In this document: positions 32,805 through 36,415 of the stretch, piece after piece
Position numbering within the stretch: the first letter of the stretch is position 1
Layout: each line of letters opens with the position of its first letter
NCBI GenBank assembly: GCA_017428115.1
Contig: JAFRRK010000092.1
Coordinates: 1 to 36,415 of the forward strand
DNA: 36,415 bases
Source: Bacteroidales bacterium
Lineage (GTDB): Bacteria > Bacteroidota > Bacteroidia > Bacteroidales > P3
Reading direction: 5' to 3'
Notes under the pieces: model-generated
What the model was told of the DNA's origin: nothing
What the model saw: only the letters and a program-made list of their open reading frames with translations
Databases searched by the model: none
Program-made: the position numbers and the translations under genes

Positions 32805-34109
32805 ATGAGCAAAGTAGACGTTCTCCTAGGTCTCCAGTGGGGAGACGAGGGAAAAGGCAAAATAGTTGATGTACTGACACCTGACTACGACGTGGTGGCA
32901 CGTTTCCAAGGTGGCCCCAATGCTGGCCATACCCTTGAATTCAATGGCATCAAGCATGTATTGCACATCATTCCTTCCGGCATTTTCCATACCGACAAAC
33001 TGAATGTCATTGGCAACGGAGTGCTTATAGAGCCATGTATCTTCCAAAAAGAGATAGCCGATTTGGCCGAAAAAGGTGTCAATGCTGCCAATAACCTATA
33101 CATTTCCAAAAAAGCACACCTCATCCTTCCATCGCACCGCATGTTGGATGCCGCCAACGAGCAGGCCAAAGGCAATGCCAAAATAGGCTCCACCCTCAAA
33201 GGCATCGGTCCTGCCTACACCGACAAGATTGCCCGTACAGGCCTACGCGTCGGAGACATATTGGAGTTCGACTTCCGTGAGAAATACGAGCTGCTGAAAT
33301 GTCAGCACCTCCAGCTTGCCCACACCCTCAACTTCGATATTGCCGACTTCCGTATCGATGGCAAGCCCATTGATGAATACGAACGCCTGTGGCTCGACTC
33401 ACTTGAAACACTCAAGCAGTTCCACCTCATCAACAGCGAGTATTTCATCAACCGTTGTCTCGACGAGGGCAAACGAGTCCTTGCCGAAGGTGCCCAAGGC
33501 TCAATGCTCGACATCGACTTCGGCTCCTATCCATTTGTCACCTCCTCCAGCACCATCACTGCCGGAGTATGCTCTGGCCTCGGTGTGGCTCCGTCGCGCA
33601 TTGGCCGCGTGATGGGCATCAGCAAGGCCTACTGCACCCGTGTGGGTGCCGGCCCCTTCCCCACCGAGCTCTTCGACGAGACCGGAAAACGTCTCTGTGA
33701 GCTAGGCCGCGAATTTGGTGCTACCACGGGCCGTCCTCGCCGCTGCGGATGGATTGACCTCCCCGCCCTACGCTATGCCTGCATGCTCAATGGCGTAACA
33801 GACCTCTTCGTCACCAAACCCGATGTGATGAACGACTTCGACGAAGTGAAAATGTGCGTCAAATACGAAATCGACGGCAAACAGACCGATGAGATTCCTT
33901 TCGAGTTCAACGAGGTGGAAATCAAACCACAACTCGTCTCCTACAAGGGCTGGAAACAAAACCTCGAAGGCATTGGCAACTATCGCGACCTCCCTCAGCC
34001 CCTGCTCGGCTATCTCGATGCCCTCGAACAAGCTACCGGTGTCCCCATCTTGGCTGTCTCCATCAGCCCCGACCGCAAAGACGTGCTGTTCAAACATAAA
34101 AAATATTAA
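32805..34109 (+). CDS. purA: Adenylosuccinate synthetase
   Basis: 434 residues. PurA joins IMP and aspartate using GTP, the first committed step to AMP. The N-terminal P-loop-like motif is GLQWGDEGKGKIVD (about 9-22), with the catalytic Asp of GDEGKGK and the GGPNAGH segment (about 37-43). GSTLKGIGPAYTDKIARTGLRVGD follows at about 127-150, and GATTGRPRRCGWIDLPALRYA near 305. Length and motif order are standard, and nothing is missing. It has its own promoter. The next gene starts 53 bp after its stop with no clear terminator between. Confidence 0.97.
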   Translation: MSKVDVLLGLQWGDEGKGKIVDVLTPDYDVVARFQGGPNAGHTLEFNGIKHVLHIIPSGIFHTDKLNVIGNGVLIEPCIFQKEIADLAEKGVNAANNLYISKKAHLILPSHRMLDAANEQAKGNAKIGSTLKGIGPAYTDKIARTGLRVGDILEFDFREKYELLKCQHLQLAHTLNFDIADFRIDGKPIDEYERLWLDSLETLKQFHLINSEYFINRCLDEGKRVLAEGAQGSMLDIDFGSYPFVTSSSTITAGVCSGLGVAPSRIGRVMGISKAYCTRVGAGPFPTELFDETGKRLCELGREFGATTGRPRRCGWIDLPALRYACMLNGVTDLFVTKPDVMNDFDEVKMCVKYEIDGKQTDEIPFEFNEVEIKPQLVSYKGWKQNLEGIGNYRDLPQPLLGYLDALEQATGVPILAVSISPDRKDVLFKHKKY

Positions 34110-34162
34110 ATAGGCAATATATTCACAACACCTGCGTTTTTAGCGCAAAATAATTTATCGAG

Positions 34163-35215
34163 ATGAAAAAAGTAATTCTTTTCCTCCTCATTGCGCTGCC
34201 CCTCCTTTCGGCAGCCCAGAACAAGATTAAGGAAACTCAGGTTCCTAAGTCCGTTCTGATTTCCTTGGACAAGAAATACGACTCCTACAAGGTCAAGACC
34301 TGGTATCAGTCGCCCGGCCAGTATATTGCCGAATTCGTCTACGATGGGCAGAAAGGCCGTGCCTACTTTACCCACAATGGCGACTGGCAGTACAGCTCTT
34401 TCCCCACCCGCCAGGAAGACTGCCCCACTGCCATGAACCGCTATTTTGTCGACAATTATCCCGGATACCGCATCCGCTCTATCGACTATGTCGAACAGAT
34501 GGACGGCGATGTCTACTACCGCATGATGATTGTGAAAACCGGTGTCGGCTACAACGACAATGAGCTCATCTTCGACCCCCGCGGCCGTCTGCAAAAGAGC
34601 AATGCCCCCGACCCCGATGCCGTCAAACGCGAGTACTACACCCTCAACAACCCCGACGAGGGCGATGTGGCCGACGAACACCTCCGAAATCTTAAGAGTA
34701 ACAAAGGTGGCAAACGCCCCAACCCCGTCGAAGATGTCCCTGAGATGGTCCCTGTCGATACCACCGACGCTATCACCGCTAACTTCAACAAAATCTGCCC
34801 GCCTTCCAAGGTGGTCGAAGGCCCCGAATGGGTGACCCGCCATCCCGGTATGGTTGTGGCATACTACATCAACCGTCAGGGCGTCGAAATGGAAGAGGTC
34901 TACGACGTGGCCACCGAAAGCCACATCATGTCGGGCAAGGTGCTCGACAAAGACCACTACACCGCGGCTATTGTCAAGTATATCGCCGAGAAGTTCAAAG
35001 GCGAAAAATACAAGATCGAACGCATGATAGTCTACACCTACGACTCCAAGTGGCGTGTCGACGGCAAAAAACCCAAGCCCTACACCTATGTTGTCGTCAG
35101 TCAGAAGGTCAGAGGCCTGGGCAACAACCTCAAGTATACCCGCATGGAGTTCGATGCCTCTGGTGCCTTCACCAACCTGCTCACCCAGCCCATCGACAAA
35201 AACGACATTCAGTAA
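34163..35215 (+). CDS. Secreted PepSY-like (BLIP-fold) protein
   Basis: 350 residues. Signal peptide about 1-19 (LPLLSAAQ). The N-terminal part (VPKSVLISLDKKYDSYKVKTWYQSPGQYIAEFVYDGQKGRAYFTHNGDWQYSS, then AMNRYFVDNYPGYRIRSIDYVEQMDGDVYYRMMI) contains two PepSY-like units. Each has the 'F/L-x-x-x-Y-x-x-x-K/R-x-x-W-x-x-x-x-x-Y-x-x-x-F' pattern that Bacteroidetes use in periplasmic inhibitor- or sensor-like proteins. A second pair seems to follow after a Pro/Asp-rich linker (about 190-205), in the region of ITANFNKICPPSKVVEGPEW. Partner and role unknown. A long hairpin terminator follows. Confidence 0.75.
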   Translation: MKKVILFLLIALPLLSAAQNKIKETQVPKSVLISLDKKYDSYKVKTWYQSPGQYIAEFVYDGQKGRAYFTHNGDWQYSSFPTRQEDCPTAMNRYFVDNYPGYRIRSIDYVEQMDGDVYYRMMIVKTGVGYNDNELIFDPRGRLQKSNAPDPDAVKREYYTLNNPDEGDVADEHLRNLKSNKGGKRPNPVEDVPEMVPVDTTDAITANFNKICPPSKVVEGPEWVTRHPGMVVAYYINRQGVEMEEVYDVATESHIMSGKVLDKDHYTAAIVKYIAEKFKGEKYKIERMIVYTYDSKWRVDGKKPKPYTYVVVSQKVRGLGNNLKYTRMEFDASGAFTNLLTQPIDKNDIQ

Positions 35216-35233
35216 TAGTATTATCTAAATACA

Positions 35234-35285
35234 AAAAGCTAAAAACTAAAAAGGGAGGAATCAACCTTTTTGGTTTTTAGCTTTT
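35234..35285. terminator. Long A/T-rich hairpin, likely terminator
   Basis: The 21-nt arms 35234-35254 and 35265-35285 pair with a single G-T wobble around a 10-nt loop. The arm pairs contain GCTAAAAACT and GGTTTTTAGC. A- and T-rich arms suggest it can work in both directions. Confidence 0.8.
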
Positions 35286-35345
35286 AACTTTTATCACCAA
35301 TGTAGGACACAACCTTTTCTTTTACCCCTCCTATTTATTACTACT

Positions 35346-35810
35346 ATGAACCATCCTGCCTGCATCTACGGCCCGCCCGAAATGCTCTTCAAGCGCAAAA
35401 AAGCCGCCGAACAAGAACGTAAACACATCGAAGTGGTGGCAGCCATCATCTGCCAGGACCACTGCGTCCTAGCCACCCAGCGCGGCTACGGAAAATGGCG
35501 CGGCTGGTGGGAATTTCCCGGTGGCAAAGTGCAGGAAGGCGAAAGCCGCGAACAGGCTCTTGTGCGTGAACTGAAAGAGGAAATGGATGCTGCCATACAC
35601 ATCGACCGCTACCACTCAACCGTCGATTACGACTACCCCGACTTCCACCTCACCATGCACTGCTACCTCTGCCATCTGATAGATGGTCACTATCGGCTGA
35701 ACGAACATCTTGATGCACGCTGGCTTACTGCCAACACTATCACCACCCTCCAATGGCTCCCAGCCGACAGAGAGTTGGTAGAAACCTTGGCAAAAGAAAT
35801 AGATTTTTAA
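35346..35810 (+). CDS. Nudix hydrolase, MutT/8-oxo-dGTP diphosphatase-like
   Basis: 154 residues. A second ATG at 35382 (MLFKRKKAAEQERKH) would also give a normal-sized protein, and the start is not certain. The Nudix box is complete except for one position: G60-x5-E66-x7-R74-E75-L-x-E78-E79, followed by M-D instead of x-G, a variation common in Bacteroidetes MutT-like proteins. WRGWWEFPGGKVQEGES is the typical MutT/CTP-pyrophosphohydrolase lead-in. It probably hydrolyses oxidised or non-canonical nucleoside triphosphates to limit mutation. It stands alone between a strong hairpin and the tRNA promoter. Confidence 0.9.
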   Translation: MNHPACIYGPPEMLFKRKKAAEQERKHIEVVAAIICQDHCVLATQRGYGKWRGWWEFPGGKVQEGESREQALVRELKEEMDAAIHIDRYHSTVDYDYPDFHLTMHCYLCHLIDGHYRLNEHLDARWLTANTITTLQWLPADRELVETLAKEIDF

Positions 35811-35839
35811 TTTTATCTGTCTAATTTAAAAAAAATGTG

Positions 35840-35847
35840 TATCTTTG
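35840..35847 (+). promoter_or_regulatory. Bacteroidetes -7 box (TATCTTTG) for tRNA-Leu
   Basis: Exact TAnnTTTG match, 48 bp before the first base of the tRNA. Confidence 0.7.
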
Positions 35848-35894
35848 CAATCTCAAACATTGTGGGATGATTCCTTGACAATGTTGAGAACCAA

Positions 35895-35979
35895 GCGGAT
35901 ATGGCGTAATTGGTAGCCGCGCTAGACTTAGGATCTAGTGGCGAAAGCCGTAACGGTTCGAGTCCGTTTATCCGCACCA
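35895..35979 (+). tRNA. tRNA-Leu, anticodon TAG
   Basis: Acceptor GCGGATA pairs with TATCCGC. The anticodon stem CTAGA/TCTAG encloses the loop CTTAGGA (anticodon TAG, reading CUA/CUN). The extended variable arm TGGCGAAAGCCG is class II, and the T-arm is AACGG-TTCGAGT-CCGTT. The discriminator is A and CCA is encoded at 35977-35979. Confidence 0.95.
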
Positions 35980-36031
35980 AGGGTTGGGCAGTGCTTTTTC
36001 AAGGTCCCGACCCAGGGTATGAAAAAAACAG

Positions 36032-36057
36032 CAGGGGTTTTATCCCCTGTTTTTTTA
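36032..36057 (+). terminator. Intrinsic terminator of tRNA-Leu
   Basis: CAGGGG (36032-36037) pairs with CCCCTG (36044-36049) around TTTTAT, followed by eight T (36050-36057). An A-run on the 5' side extends the stem. Confidence 0.9.
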
Positions 36058-36319
36058 TGCCCATCAATCCACGGCTCTCCCCGTGCTCCAACCACTCTTC
36101 GTCTTACCTCTGTTCCATTCCCACACTATTGTCGTTCGTTTGCCATCGTAATGACGGTAAGCCACTCTGAATAACTTGATAATAAATAGGTTGAAATGAT
36201 AATGTGGAATGCGGCTCTTTCAGATGAGGGGTCTCTTTTGTTTTGCCCCTTCGCGTTGCCGACATTCTTTTTTATGGTTCATCTTCATAACCCTGTGTTT
36301 ACAATACGGAAAAGATTAT

Positions 36320-36327
36320 TATCTTTG
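36320..36327 (+). promoter_or_regulatory. Bacteroidetes -7 box (TATCTTTG) for the terminal gene
   Basis: Exact TAnnTTTG match, 18 bp before the ATG at 36346. Confidence 0.6.
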
Positions 36328-36345
36328 CAAGACAAAAGATAATAT

Positions 36346-36415
36346 ATGGAAGCCACGAAGGAATTGTTGAAGTTGCTGTTACCAGAAGACTTACGGGACA
36401 GCTTTGAGATTGTAG
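36346..36415 (+). CDS. Possible ISAon1-type transposase, 5' end only (partial)
   Basis: Only 23 codons are present: MEATKELLKLLLPEDLRDSF followed by EIV. Short openings of the kind 'x-ELLKLLLPE-x-L-x-x-x-FEIV' are what I remember from the N-terminal region of ISAon1/ISL3-like transposases of Bacteroidetes, in which a separate small N-region frame may precede the catalytic frame. With so few residues this is a suggestion. A promoter lies just upstream. Confidence 0.5.
   Translation, partial: MEATKELLKLLLPEDLRDSFEIV

Larger units (their letters stand above)
35980..36345. other. Intergenic region between tRNA-Leu and the terminal gene
   Basis: It contains the tRNA terminator and the promoter of the terminal partial gene. 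The left end of a possible insertion sequence should lie between 36060 and 36320, but I could not identify a terminal inverted repeat without its right end. Two plus-strand frames of 78-86 codons run through the tRNA and are not genes. Confidence 0.5.

Noticed and set aside
35910..36174. Two overlapping plus-strand frames
   Set aside because: Both start inside tRNA-Leu and pass through its terminator.

Overview
The window looks like a contig from the order Bacteroidales, with an uncultured gut-, rumen- or oral-type member most likely. The evidence is repeated promoters with the Bacteroidetes -7 box TAnnTTTG, type IX secretion sorting domains of both types (A and B), fimbrillin-like lipoproteins, the Bacteroidetes-only DUF4295 protein next to ribosomal protein L33, and a lipoprotein of the radical-SAM/lipoprotein family. 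I cannot assign a family or genus.

Layout. 1-2.2 kb: the 3' end of a fimbrillin-like surface protein, its terminator, a long leader, a 43-residue peptide and a surface lipoprotein. 2.2-7.9 kb (minus strand): a small lipoprotein, transketolase N-terminal subunit, a secreted von Willebrand A protein, transketolase C-terminal subunit, a LOG-family protein, and a shortened PD-(D/E)XK Fe-S nuclease. 8.0-12.7 kb: yidC, an NhaD-type antiporter and a membrane-anchored lysozyme-like protein in one run. 12.7-13.2 kb: a tandem structured repeat. 13.2-19.0 kb: an acyltransferase, rpmG-DUF4295, a 1151-residue type IX-secreted protein and a small lipoprotein. 19.5-26.8 kb: ileS, an M20 peptidase, a MATE exporter and a secreted SGNH hydrolase. 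26.9-28.5 kb: a broken fimbrillin-like gene. 28.6-35.8 kb: a patatin-like outer-membrane protein, murB, a conserved hypothetical, purA, a PepSY-like protein and a Nudix hydrolase. 35.9 kb to the end: tRNA-Leu(TAG) and the first codons of what looks like a transposase.

Most genes are housekeeping or envelope functions: membrane protein insertion, cell wall synthesis, sodium/proton exchange, surface display and type IX cargo. I found no CRISPR array, prophage or recognisable defence operon. The most unusual content is a set of short repeats threaded through and between these genes. A heptamer (TCAACTY) array supplies the last codons of the nuclease gene and recurs, in both orientations, inside the open ileS frame. 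A 9-bp array encodes a Ser-Asn-Pro tail on the LOG protein, and a related array lies directly upstream of that gene. A dispersed element ending in an AATTGCAGGCAATT-type palindrome occurs four times in intergenic DNA, and two copies share a 36-bp identical inverted segment around the transketolase-N/vWA pair. A 178-bp structured unit is tandemly duplicated. Several gene neighbourhoods I remember as conserved in Bacteroidetes are absent here, which would fit a rearranged, repeat-rich genome.
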